Source of the DNA: Streptomyces sp. CBMA29
GTDB taxonomy: Bacteria > Actinomycetota > Actinomycetes > Streptomycetales > Streptomycetaceae
NCBI RefSeq assembly: GCF_014596445.1
Contig: NZ_MECL01000007.1
Location: forward strand, 1-64,000
Length of the DNA: 64,000 nucleotides
Reading direction: 5' to 3'
Of the stretch, positions 51,094 through 59,682 are shown piece after piece (within the stretch, counting starts at the first letter, position 1; each line of letters starts with the position of its first letter). Below the pieces are notes generated by a model. The model saw nothing but the letters and a program-made list of their open reading frames with translations, made no database searches and was not told the origin of the DNA. The position numbers and the translations under genes were made by a program.

Positions 51094-52089
51094 GTGACCT
51101 CACCCCACCGCCCCCCGACCGCCGCCGCGCCGGTCACCCTGGCCGACGTCCGCGACGCCGCCGCCCGGATCGACGGCGTCGCGCACCGTACGCCCGTACT
51201 GCGCTCGCGCACCCTGGACGACCTCGTCGGCGCCGAGGTCCATCTCAAGTGCGAGAACTTCCAGCGCGTCGGCGCGTTCAAATTCCGCGGCGCGTACAAC
51301 GCCGCGTCCCGGCTCACGCCCGAGCAGTTGGCCAAGGGCGTCGCCGCGTACTCCTCGGGCAACCACGCGCAGGCCGTCGCGCTCTCCGCGCGGGAGCTGG
51401 GCAGCACCGCGGTGATCGTGATGCCCGAGGACACCCCGCGCTCCAAGCGGGAGGCCACCGAGGGCTACGGCGCTGAGGTCGTCACCTACGACCGGTATAC
51501 CGGCGACCGGGTCGCCATCGGCGAGGCGCTGGCCGCCGACCGCGGCCTCACCCTGATCCCGCCGTACGACCACCCGCACGTCATCGCGGGACAGGGCACC
51601 GCCGCGCTGGAACTCCTGGCCGAGGCAGGGCCGTTGGACGCCCTCGTGGTGCCGGTCGGCGGCGGGGGACTCCTCGCGGGAAGCGCGACCGCCGTCAAGG
51701 GGCTGAACAGCGCCATCCGGATGATCGGCGTCGAACCGGAGGCGGGCGACGACACCAAGCGCTCGCTGGAGGCGGGCGAGCGCGTCTCCATCCCCGTCCC
51801 GCGCACGATCGCCGACGGGCAAGCGGCCTCCGTTCCCGGCGAGTTGACCTTCGCCATCAACCGGCGGCTGGTGGACGACATCGTCCTGGTCACCGAGGAC
51901 GCGATCCGCGAGGCGATGCGCTTCGCCTTCGAACGTCTCAAGATCGTCCTCGAACCCAGCGGCGCCACGCCACTGGCCGCCCTGCTCTCCGCCCGCGTCA
52001 CCCCGCTTCCGCCCCGCGTCGGCCTGATCCTGTCCGGCGGCAACATCGACACCGCGCGCTTCGCGGAACTGTGCGGTGGCGCGCCCTAG
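51094..52089 (+). CDS. PLP-dependent threonine/serine dehydratase-like enzyme
   Basis: A 331-residue fold-type II PLP enzyme. The cofactor Lys is Lys63 in FKFRGAYNA, the phosphate loop is VGGGGLL, and SSGNHAQAVA binds the substrate carboxylate. It lacks the ACT regulatory domain, so it matches catabolic threonine dehydratase, serine racemase or hydroxyaspartate ammonia-lyase more than biosynthetic IlvA. The start is one of two adjacent GTGs (51091, 51094); I prefer the second for its 7-nt spacing to a TAGGG. It converges on the GH31 gene across a strong terminator. Confidence 0.9.
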   Translation: MTSPHRPPTAAAPVTLADVRDAAARIDGVAHRTPVLRSRTLDDLVGAEVHLKCENFQRVGAFKFRGAYNAASRLTPEQLAKGVAAYSSGNHAQAVALSARELGSTAVIVMPEDTPRSKREATEGYGAEVVTYDRYTGDRVAIGEALAADRGLTLIPPYDHPHVIAGQGTAALELLAEAGPLDALVVPVGGGGLLAGSATAVKGLNSAIRMIGVEPEAGDDTKRSLEAGERVSIPVPRTIADGQAASVPGELTFAINRRLVDDIVLVTEDAIREAMRFAFERLKIVLEPSGATPLAALLSARVTPLPPRVGLILSGGNIDTARFAELCGGAP

Positions 52090-52100
52090 CCGAGTCATGG

Positions 52101-52136
52101 GTACGGGCCCGCGCGAGGGTACGCGCGGGCCCGTAC
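52101..52136. terminator. Bidirectional 15-bp hairpin terminator
   Basis: GTACGGGCCCGCGCG (52101-52115) is perfectly complementary to 52122-52136 with a 6-nt loop, between the convergent dehydratase and GH31 genes. Confidence 0.75.
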
Positions 52137-52148
52137 GGGGTCGGCCGG

Positions 52149-55100
52149 TCAGCGGTAGCTGAGGATGACCGGTGTGCGCACGCTGCGGGGAGGCAGTGTG
52201 ACGGTGAGGGAGCGGGTCGCGCTGTCGTAGTGGTACGAGCCCGGCGACAGCCCCTCGCCGGCCGCCGTGAGGTGGCTCGGCGCGGCGACGCCGAGCAGCG
52301 TCACCGTCCACTGCCTGGTCCTGACCTGGCCGGCGAAGGACCCCTTGGCCGGGCTGATGGTGACGGTGTGCCGCCCGCCGCTCTCGCGGTACCGGACGGC
52401 CGTGGTGGCGCTGCGGCCGGGACCGCCGACGGTGCCGTTGTCCTCGTACAGCGAGGTCGAGCCGGAGGCGCCCGCGGCGACGGTCAGCGTGACCTTGGTC
52501 AGCGGCGCCTTGTCGTTGGCGGTCACGTTGTTCGTACGGGTCGGGATGACCGCGCCCGCCTTGACGAACACCGGCATACGGTCGAGGCCGGTGGTGATGT
52601 TCTGCGTGGTGCCGCCGGTGTAGGTCTGCCCGGTGAAGTAGTCCGTCCACTGGCCGGGCGGGAACCACACCGACGTCGTGGCCGTCGTCCCCGGGGTGGT
52701 GACGGGAGCGACCAGCATGTCCGAGCCGTAGAAGTACTCACTGCCCGCGGTGGCGTACGCCTGCGGCTCGTCCGGGTATTCGAGATACGTGGCGCGGACC
52801 ACCGGGACGCCCGTGGTGGCCGCCTGCTGCGCGAGGCTGTACGTGTAAGGCACCAGGTTCTCGCGGAGGTTGAGGAATTTGTCCGCCGACTGCCGCGCCG
52901 CCGTGCCGTACTGCCAGGGCAGCCGGTCGCTGTGGTTGCTGTGCAGCCGGTCGACGGGCTGGAAGGCGCCGAGCTGCACCCACCGGGCGTACAGGTCGTC
53001 CGGCAGCTTGTGCGTGGTGTGGGTGCCGCCGCCGTCGGTGTACGTCTCGGAGCCGGTCAGGCCCGTCGTGTCGTTGTGGCCGCCGATGTCGTGACTGACC
53101 GCGGACATGCCGGTCGCGACCGACTCGCCGGGTGTGTAACCGACTTCGGACCGCAGCGTGCCCCAGGTCGAGGACGTGTCACCGGTGAAGTGCACGGTGG
53201 TGCGCTTGTCGGCCCACGGTCCGGTGGGCAGTCCCTGCTGGCCGCTGTACCCGCCGGCCTGGAGCGAGCCGTAGGCGCGGGAGATGACGAAGCCGCGGCC
53301 GATCGCCGGAGCGGAGTCCGCCGCGTATGCCTGGTTGATCCACGCGTCGGGCGTCACACCGGCGAGCGAGGACTGGGAGTTGTCGCAGCACCAGTCGAAC
53401 CACCAGAAGTCGTTGCCCTGCTGGTCCATCGTCTTGTGCAGGTCCATGTACGCCTTGAGCTGGTCGGGGTCGCCGAAGTCGAAGACGTAGCAGTCGCCTC
53501 CCGCGCTCGCCCCCGACGCGCAACCGCCCTTGACCAGCTTGCCCTTGGCGGTCGCCTGGGCCTGCGCGAACTGCGGGTCCGAGGCCAGGATGCTCGGGTG
53601 GGTGTTGAGCGTGTTGTGCAGCCCCTGCGCCGCCGACCAGTCGAAGAAGCCCTTCGGGTCGGGGAACTTGGCGGTGTTCATCTCCCAACCGCTCCACGTG
53701 TTGGGCGACTTGAAGTCCGTGTCGGTCACCAGGACGTCCAGCGGGACGCCTTCGGAACGGAAGGCGGGCAGGATCTTGTTCTCGTAGTCCGCGGCGGTCC
53801 TGTCGATGTACTCCGAGTACCAGACGCCGTACGCCCACTGCGGCAGCAGCTCCGCCGGGCCGGTCAGCGTCGCCAGGTCCGACAGCGCCTGCTTGTAGGC
53901 GTGGCCGTACCCGAAGAGGTAACCGTCCTGGTACGGCGTCCCGTTGTGCGAGGGGCGCTGCGTGACCTTCTTGGCGGCGGTGTCGTACAGCGCGGACGTC
54001 GTGTCGTCCAGCAGGTACCAGCCGTCCTTGTACATCAGGCCGGGCGTGGTCGTCGGATTGCCGTTGTCACCGTTGAGCCCGTCCAGGCTGCGCCGGTATC
54101 CGCCGAGCGCGAGGTGCGGCTGCGGGGCCGCCGCGCCGGACGCGGTCACCGACAACGTGTCGAGGTTGATGTGGCAACTCGCCGCGTTCGGGCAGCCGAC
54201 GGTGATGTCGTCGGCGCCCGCCTTGAGTGCCACGGGCACCGAGGCGGTCTGCCAGGTGTCCCAGTTGCCGGTCACCGGCAGCGAGAGCGTCGCACTCGTA
54301 CCGCCGGAGGACACCGTGGCCGTACGGGTCTGGTTCAGACCGTCGCCGCCCGTGGAGTTGGCGTAGCGCACCTGGACCGAGTACGTCCCGTCGGACGGCA
54401 CCCCGACGACATGGGCCGTCACGCTCGACCCCTGGTTCAGCTCCCCGAGGAAGCCGCTGCCCGCGTACCCGCCGTGGTCGGTGGCCACCTTCGCGGAACC
54501 CGTGATCCGGTCCGCCTCGGCCTCACAACTCGCGCCGAAAGCACAGTCCGTGATGGCGGTCGCCGAGACCGAGGGGAACGCGCCGCCCGAGTTGACCAGC
54601 GCGACGCTGTCGATGTTCACATTGCCGGAATTTCCTGCGGCCTTGGACAGCGTGACGGTGTGACGGCCCGCGCCGAGCTGCACCGCGGCGGTCGCCAGAC
54701 TCCAGGTGTCCCAACTGCCGGTCACCGGAAGGCTCAGCGTCCGCGCCGCGCCGCCGTCCACCGCCAAGGTGAGCGTGCGGGTGGTGTTCTGGCCGTCGCC
54801 CGCCGCGGAGTTGGCGTACCGCGCGTCGAATTGGTACGTGCCCGCCGTCGTGACCTCGACATCGGCCGACAGCGAACTGCCCGTCCCCTGGAAGCCGGCC
54901 AGGAAGCCGGAGCCGGTGTACCCGGTGTGGTCCGTGGCGACGCCGACCCCGCTGTACGGCAGGCTCTCCGCCTCGCACAGCGCCCCGACCGCGCACGTCA
55001 TCTGCTGCCACGGAGCCGCGGTGACCGCCGAGGAGCCGGCCGTCAGCCTCACCGAGAGATTCCGCGCGCTGAACTGCCCGGAGCCCACCTGATACCGCAG

Positions 55101-55442
55101 CGTCATCGCACTGGTCGCGACCGTCAGCCAGCCGTTGGACGTGCTCGTCGTGTACGCGGCGGGCGCGAAGTCGCCGCGGCCGATCGCGTTGTACGTCGCG
55201 GCGTCGGTGAACTTCCCGTCCTGCGCGTACTCGGTACGGATCAACGTCGGCGACAGCACCTGGAAGCGGGCGCCGCCCGAGGTCACCGAGGGGATGGCGT
55301 GGTGGCCCACCCCGTGCCCCGGCCCCGCGGACGCCTGGCCCGCGCCGGCCACCGTCATCCCCGCCACGCAGGCGGTCACGGCGACGACCGCTCCCCGCCG
55401 CCGCATGTACCGCATCGTGCGCCACGCTCGTCTTCTTCTCAC
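52149..55442 (-). CDS. Secreted GH31 alpha-glycosidase with two carbohydrate-binding modules
   Basis: A 1097-residue exported enzyme. A long Arg-rich signal (about 1-39, ending GQASA) is followed by an N-terminal beta-domain that is split by two inserted CBM6/CBM35-like modules, each with CEAE and a later SxxVATDHxGYxGSGFL motif. The GH31 barrel follows: DFWWFDWCCD carries the nucleophile Asp and VHFTGDTSSTWGTL the acid/base Asp. GTG 55442 is chosen for the GGAG 6 nt upstream. Alpha-linked glucan, galactan or xylan oligosaccharides are possible substrates. A LacI-type operator lies 90 bp upstream, nearly identical to the one before the discoidin gene, suggesting joint induction. Confidence 0.88.
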   Translation of the reverse strand: MRRRRAWRTMRYMRRRGAVVAVTACVAGMTVAGAGQASAGPGHGVGHHAIPSVTSGGARFQVLSPTLIRTEYAQDGKFTDAATYNAIGRGDFAPAAYTTSTSNGWLTVATSAMTLRYQVGSGQFSARNLSVRLTAGSSAVTAAPWQQMTCAVGALCEAESLPYSGVGVATDHTGYTGSGFLAGFQGTGSSLSADVEVTTAGTYQFDARYANSAAGDGQNTTRTLTLAVDGGAARTLSLPVTGSWDTWSLATAAVQLGAGRHTVTLSKAAGNSGNVNIDSVALVNSGGAFPSVSATAITDCAFGASCEAEADRITGSAKVATDHGGYAGSGFLGELNQGSSVTAHVVGVPSDGTYSVQVRYANSTGGDGLNQTRTATVSSGGTSATLSLPVTGNWDTWQTASVPVALKAGADDITVGCPNAASCHINLDTLSVTASGAAAPQPHLALGGYRRSLDGLNGDNGNPTTTPGLMYKDGWYLLDDTTSALYDTAAKKVTQRPSHNGTPYQDGYLFGYGHAYKQALSDLATLTGPAELLPQWAYGVWYSEYIDRTAADYENKILPAFRSEGVPLDVLVTDTDFKSPNTWSGWEMNTAKFPDPKGFFDWSAAQGLHNTLNTHPSILASDPQFAQAQATAKGKLVKGGCASGASAGGDCYVFDFGDPDQLKAYMDLHKTMDQQGNDFWWFDWCCDNSQSSLAGVTPDAWINQAYAADSAPAIGRGFVISRAYGSLQAGGYSGQQGLPTGPWADKRTTVHFTGDTSSTWGTLRSEVGYTPGESVATGMSAVSHDIGGHNDTTGLTGSETYTDGGGTHTTHKLPDDLYARWVQLGAFQPVDRLHSNHSDRLPWQYGTAARQSADKFLNLRENLVPYTYSLAQQAATTGVPVVRATYLEYPDEPQAYATAGSEYFYGSDMLVAPVTTPGTTATTSVWFPPGQWTDYFTGQTYTGGTTQNITTGLDRMPVFVKAGAVIPTRTNNVTANDKAPLTKVTLTVAAGASGSTSLYEDNGTVGGPGRSATTAVRYRESGGRHTVTISPAKGSFAGQVRTRQWTVTLLGVAAPSHLTAAGEGLSPGSYHYDSATRSLTVTLPPRSVRTPVILSYR

Positions 55443-55531
55443 GCACAACTCCGTCCTGAGGCGGGCCCCTTGTCGACCCGTCGTGAGGCTCCGTCGGCCG
55501 ATCCGCGCGCTCGCCCTTGCCGGTGGGCGTT

Positions 55532-55545
55532 TGACAGCGTTGTCA
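55532..55545. promoter_or_regulatory. LacI-type operator before the GH31 gene
   Basis: TGACAGCGTTGTCA differs by one base from a perfect 14-bp palindrome and by one base from the operator core at 48082-48093. It is the only defined regulatory element in the 534-bp spacer (55443-55976) between GH31 and narG. Confidence 0.75.
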
Positions 55546-55751
55546 GAACCCGCTGTCACGCGTCGCGGGTCCTGGCGGCTCGACCTGGCGGAATGGTGGA
55601 CAAAGGAGGCGCCCGTGTCTTGCGGGCACTTCCCTTCACGTCTTCCATCGTTGCAAATGATGTCGGTGGCATGACAGCACAGGGCCTGGCGGGTGTCCAT
55701 ACAGGCGGCGGTCAACGTTGGAAATTGGCGTCTTCCGTGTCGCATGGGCCG

Positions 55752-55799
55752 CCGCCCGCCGCCCGCCGCCCGCCGCCCGCCGCCCGCCGCCCGCCGCCC
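55752..55799. repeat. Tandem 7-bp repeat (CCGCCCG)
   Basis: Six exact copies of CCGCCCG run from 55752 to 55793, with a seventh imperfect copy. It lies about 180 bp before narG. The sequence reads Arg/Pro/Ala repeats in any frame, so it is non-coding and prone to slippage. Confidence 0.75.
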
Positions 55800-55976
55800 T
55801 GGAGCCGCGGCGAGCCCGGCGTGATCGATGCGGGCGACCGGCTCGCGGCCCGCGCCCCGAGGGGGCCAAACGGGGTACCTGCGCCCCGCCGGTGCGCACG
55901 TCGCCGGGGCACCGGCCGGACCTCCGGTTTTGATGGTGGCTCAGATGTCATGACCGCCACTGCCGGAAGGCCCGTG

Positions 55977-58900
55977 ATGCAGGAGCCGTCGACGAGCGAG
56001 TCCGGAGCCCTGCTGCTACGGACCGGCCGCTACTTCCGGCCGGGGAGAACGGCCGACGATCTGCACAGCGTCGAGATCAGCGGAGGCCGCGAAGGGGACG
56101 CCTTCTACCGGGACCGATGGAGCCACGACAAGGTCGTCAACTCCACGCACGGCGTCAACTGCACCGGCTCGTGCCGCTGGAAGGTGTACGTCAAGGACGG
56201 CATCATCACCTGGGAGACCCAGGCCACCGACTACCCGACCGTCGGCCCCGACCGCCCCGAATACGAGCCGCGCGGCTGCCCGCGCGGAGCCGCCTTCTCC
56301 TGGTACACCTACTCGCCGACGCGCGTGCGCTACCCGTACGTCAGGGGCGTGCTGCTGGAGATGTACCGCGAGGCCAAGCGGCGCACGGGCGGCGACCCGG
56401 TGCTCGCCTGGGCCGACATCCAGGCCGACCCCGAGCGGCGGAGCCGCTACCAGCGGGCGCGCGGCAAGGGCGGCCTGGTGCGCGCCGGCTGGGACGAGGC
56501 CGTCGAGATCGTCGCCGCCGCGCATGTGCACACCGTCAAGACCTACGGACCCGACCGGATCGCCGGTTTCTCGCCGATCCCCGCGATGTCGATGGTCTCC
56601 CAGGCGGCGGGCTCCCGCTTCCACGCGCTGATCGGCGCGCCGATGCTCTCCTTCTACGACTGGTACGCCGACCTGCCGGTGGCCTCCCCGCAGGTCTTCG
56701 GCGACCAGACGGACGTACCGGAGTCGGGCGACTGGTGGGACGCGGCGTATTTGATGATGTGGGGCTCCAACGTCCCGGTGACGCGGACGCCGGACGCGCA
56801 CTGGATGGCCGAGGCCCGCTACCGGGGTCAGAAGGTCGTCGCGGTGGCGCCCGACTACGCGGACAACGTCAAATTCGCCGACGAGTGGCTGCACCCGCAC
56901 CCCGGCACCGACGGCGCGCTCGCCTTCGCGATGGGCCATGTCGTGCTGAAGGAGTTCTTCGTCGACCGGCAGGTGCCGTTCTTCACCGACTACGTCCGCA
57001 CGTACACCGACCTGCCGTTCCTGGTCACCCTCACCGAGAAGGACGGGGCCCGCGTACCGTCCAAGTTCCTGCGCGCCGCCGACCTGGGGGACACCGGCGA
57101 GGGCGCGGACTGGAAGACCGTGGTCCTGGACGAGGCCACCGGGCACGCGGCCGTCCCCAACGGCTCGCTCGGCTTTCGCTGGACGGAGTCCGGCAAGGGC
57201 AAGTGGAATCTCGACCTGGACGGCATCCGGCCCCGACTCACCCTGTACGGGGCCGAGGTGGCGACGCCCGTCGAGGTGCTGCTGCCGAGGTTCGACACCG
57301 AGGGCGGCGTTCACGGGCAGGGCAGGGGCGATGTCGTACGGCGCGGTGTGCCCGCGACCCGGCTCGGCGGCCCGGAGGGACCGCTGGTGACCACCGTCCA
57401 CGACCTGCTGCTCGCGCAGTACGGGGTCGGCCGCGACGGGCTGCCGGGCCGGTGGCCCGACTCGTACGACGACGCGGAGACACCCGGCACCCCGGCCTGG
57501 CAGGAGGCGCACACCTCGGTCCCGGCCGCCAAGTGCGTGAAGATCGCGAGGGAGTTCGCGCGGACGGCCGAGGAGTCCGGGGGCCGCTGCATGATCCTGA
57601 TGGGCGCGGGCACCAACCACTGGTTCCACTCCGAGACGATCTACCGGACCTTCCTCGCGCTGCTCCAACTGACCGGCTGCCAGGGGCGCAACGGCGGCGG
57701 CTGGGCGCACTACGTCGGCCAGGAGAAGGTCCGCCCCTTCACCGGCTGGTCCACGGTCGCCTCGGCGGGCGACTGGGCCAGGCCGCAGCGCCAGATGATC
57801 GGCACCGGCTACTTCTTCCTCAACACCGACCAGTGGCGTTACGACCGGTTCGCCGCCGACGTCCTCGCCTCGCCGCTCGGCGACGGCCGGTTTGCGGGCA
57901 TGACCGGCGTCGACCTCCTCGCCCAGTCGGCCCGCTCCGGCTGGATGCCGTCGTATCCGACCTTCGACCGCAATCCGCTGGACCTGGTCGACGAGGCCCG
58001 TGGTCTCGGCAAGGAGCCGCAACAGCATGTCGTGGACGAACTCAAGGCCGGGCGGCTGAACTTCGCCTGCGAGGACCCGGACGCGCCCGCCAACTGGCCG
58101 CGTGTGATGACCCTGTGGCGGGCCAATCTCCTTGGCTCCTCCGCCAAGGGCGCCGAATACTTCACCAAGCATCTGCTCGGCACGCACTCCGACCTGCGCG
58201 CCGAGGAGGCCCCCGAGGACGTCCGCCCGCGCGATGTGAGGTGGCACGAGCACGCGCCGGAAGGCAAGTTGGACCTGCTGCTGTCGCTGGACTTCCGGAT
58301 GACGTCCTCGACGATGCTCTCCGACGTCGTCCTGCCCGCCGCGACCTGGTACGAGAAGCACGACCTGTCGTCCACGGACATGCACCCGTACGTACACGCC
58401 TTCGCCCCGGCGATCGACCCGCCGTGGCAGGCCCGCACCGACCACGACATCTTCCACGCCGTCGCCGGGCGGTTCAGCGAACTGGCCCAGGGCCATCTCG
58501 ACACGCGGCACGACCTGGTCGCCACCGCGCTCCAGCACGACACGCCCGGCGAGATCGCCCAGCCCGGCGGCGTCGCGCCCGACTGGCGGCGCGGCGACTG
58601 CGAACCCGTCCCGGGCAAGACCCTGCCGACGCTGACCGTCGTGGAGCGCGACTACACCGCGATCGGCGCGAAGATGGCAGCCCTCGGCCCGCTCGCCGAG
58701 AAACTGGGCCTGCCGGTCAAGGGCATCGCGCTCCACCCCGACCAGGAGGTCGAGGACCTCAAGGCGCTCAACGGTGTCGTACGCGGCGGCCCGGCCGACG
58801 GCCGCCCGGCGATGGACACCGCGGTCAAGGCGGCCAACACCATCCTCGCCCTGTCGGGCACCACCAACGGACGGCTGGCCACCCAGGGCTTCCGCACCCT

Positions 58901-59681
58901 CGCGGAACGCACCGGCAAGGACATGGCGCACCTGGCCGCCGAGCACGAGGGCAAGCGGATCAGCTACGCCGACACCCAGGCCGCGCCGGTCTCCGTCATC
59001 ACCTCACCGGAATGGTCGGGCAGCGAGGCGGGCGGCCGACGCTACGCGCCCTTCACGCAGAACACCGAACACCTCAAGCCCTGGCACACCCTGACCGGGC
59101 GTCAGCACTTCTTCGTGGACCACGACTGGATGCACGAACTCGGCGAGGCGCTGCCCGTCTACCGGCCGCCGCTCGACATGCACCGGCTCTTCGGCGAACC
59201 GGTGATCGGCCCCGACGGCCAGAAGGCCGTGACCGTCCGCTACCTGACGCCGCACAACAAATGGTCGATCCACTCCGAGTACCAGGACAACCTCTTCATG
59301 CTGGCGCTGTCCCGCGGCGGTCAGGCCGTCTGGATGTCCGTCGAGGACGCCGCGGCCATCGGCGTGAAGGACAACGACTGGATCGAGGCCGTCAACCGCA
59401 ACGGCGTCGTCGTGGCACGGGCGATCGTCTCCCACCGCATGCCGGCCGGGACCGTCTACATGCACCACGCGCAGGAGCGTACCGTCAACGTCCCGAAGAC
59501 CGAGACCACCGGCCGCCGCGGCGGTGTCCACAACTCGCTGACCCGCGTCCTGCTCAAGCCGACCCACCTCATCGGCGGCTACGCGCAGCTCTCCTTCGCC
59601 TTCAACTACCTCGGCCCCACGGGCAATCAGCGGGACGAGGTCACCGTCATCCGTCGCCGCTCGCAGAAGGTGGAGTACTGA
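55977..59681 (+). CDS. narG: Respiratory nitrate reductase alpha subunit
   Basis: A 1234-residue molybdenum subunit that reduces nitrate to nitrite at the cytoplasmic face of the membrane. The N-terminal [4Fe-4S] ligands are His58, Cys62, Cys66 (HGVNCTGSC) and Cys101 (RGCPRG). FYDWYADLPVASPQ carries the molybdenum-ligand Asp, and GSNVPVTRTPDAHW lines the active-site pocket. Length equals that of standard NarG. ATG 55977 was chosen for GGAAGG 6 nt upstream; the ATG 27 bp earlier has no RBS, and the much longer open frame extending back to about 52 kb is a shadow of GH31. First gene of narGHJI. Confidence 0.97.
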   Translation: MQEPSTSESGALLLRTGRYFRPGRTADDLHSVEISGGREGDAFYRDRWSHDKVVNSTHGVNCTGSCRWKVYVKDGIITWETQATDYPTVGPDRPEYEPRGCPRGAAFSWYTYSPTRVRYPYVRGVLLEMYREAKRRTGGDPVLAWADIQADPERRSRYQRARGKGGLVRAGWDEAVEIVAAAHVHTVKTYGPDRIAGFSPIPAMSMVSQAAGSRFHALIGAPMLSFYDWYADLPVASPQVFGDQTDVPESGDWWDAAYLMMWGSNVPVTRTPDAHWMAEARYRGQKVVAVAPDYADNVKFADEWLHPHPGTDGALAFAMGHVVLKEFFVDRQVPFFTDYVRTYTDLPFLVTLTEKDGARVPSKFLRAADLGDTGEGADWKTVVLDEATGHAAVPNGSLGFRWTESGKGKWNLDLDGIRPRLTLYGAEVATPVEVLLPRFDTEGGVHGQGRGDVVRRGVPATRLGGPEGPLVTTVHDLLLAQYGVGRDGLPGRWPDSYDDAETPGTPAWQEAHTSVPAAKCVKIAREFARTAEESGGRCMILMGAGTNHWFHSETIYRTFLALLQLTGCQGRNGGGWAHYVGQEKVRPFTGWSTVASAGDWARPQRQMIGTGYFFLNTDQWRYDRFAADVLASPLGDGRFAGMTGVDLLAQSARSGWMPSYPTFDRNPLDLVDEARGLGKEPQQHVVDELKAGRLNFACEDPDAPANWPRVMTLWRANLLGSSAKGAEYFTKHLLGTHSDLRAEEAPEDVRPRDVRWHEHAPEGKLDLLLSLDFRMTSSTMLSDVVLPAATWYEKHDLSSTDMHPYVHAFAPAIDPPWQARTDHDIFHAVAGRFSELAQGHLDTRHDLVATALQHDTPGEIAQPGGVAPDWRRGDCEPVPGKTLPTLTVVERDYTAIGAKMAALGPLAEKLGLPVKGIALHPDQEVEDLKALNGVVRGGPADGRPAMDTAVKAANTILALSGTTNGRLATQGFRTLAERTGKDMAHLAAEHEGKRISYADTQAAPVSVITSPEWSGSEAGGRRYAPFTQNTEHLKPWHTLTGRQHFFVDHDWMHELGEALPVYRPPLDMHRLFGEPVIGPDGQKAVTVRYLTPHNKWSIHSEYQDNLFMLALSRGGQAVWMSVEDAAAIGVKDNDWIEAVNRNGVVVARAIVSHRMPAGTVYMHHAQERTVNVPKTETTGRRGGVHNSLTRVLLKPTHLIGGYAQLSFAFNYLGPTGNQRDEVTVIRRRSQKVEY

Positions 59682-59682
59682 C

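Noticed and set aside
55752..55799. CRISPR array
   Set aside because: The 7-bp units are contiguous with no spacers and no cas genes are present.
52071..55976. A single 2500-residue protein ending in NarG
   Set aside because: The upstream part is antisense to the GH31 gene and Arg/Gly-rich; NarG homology begins only at 55977, where there is also an RBS.
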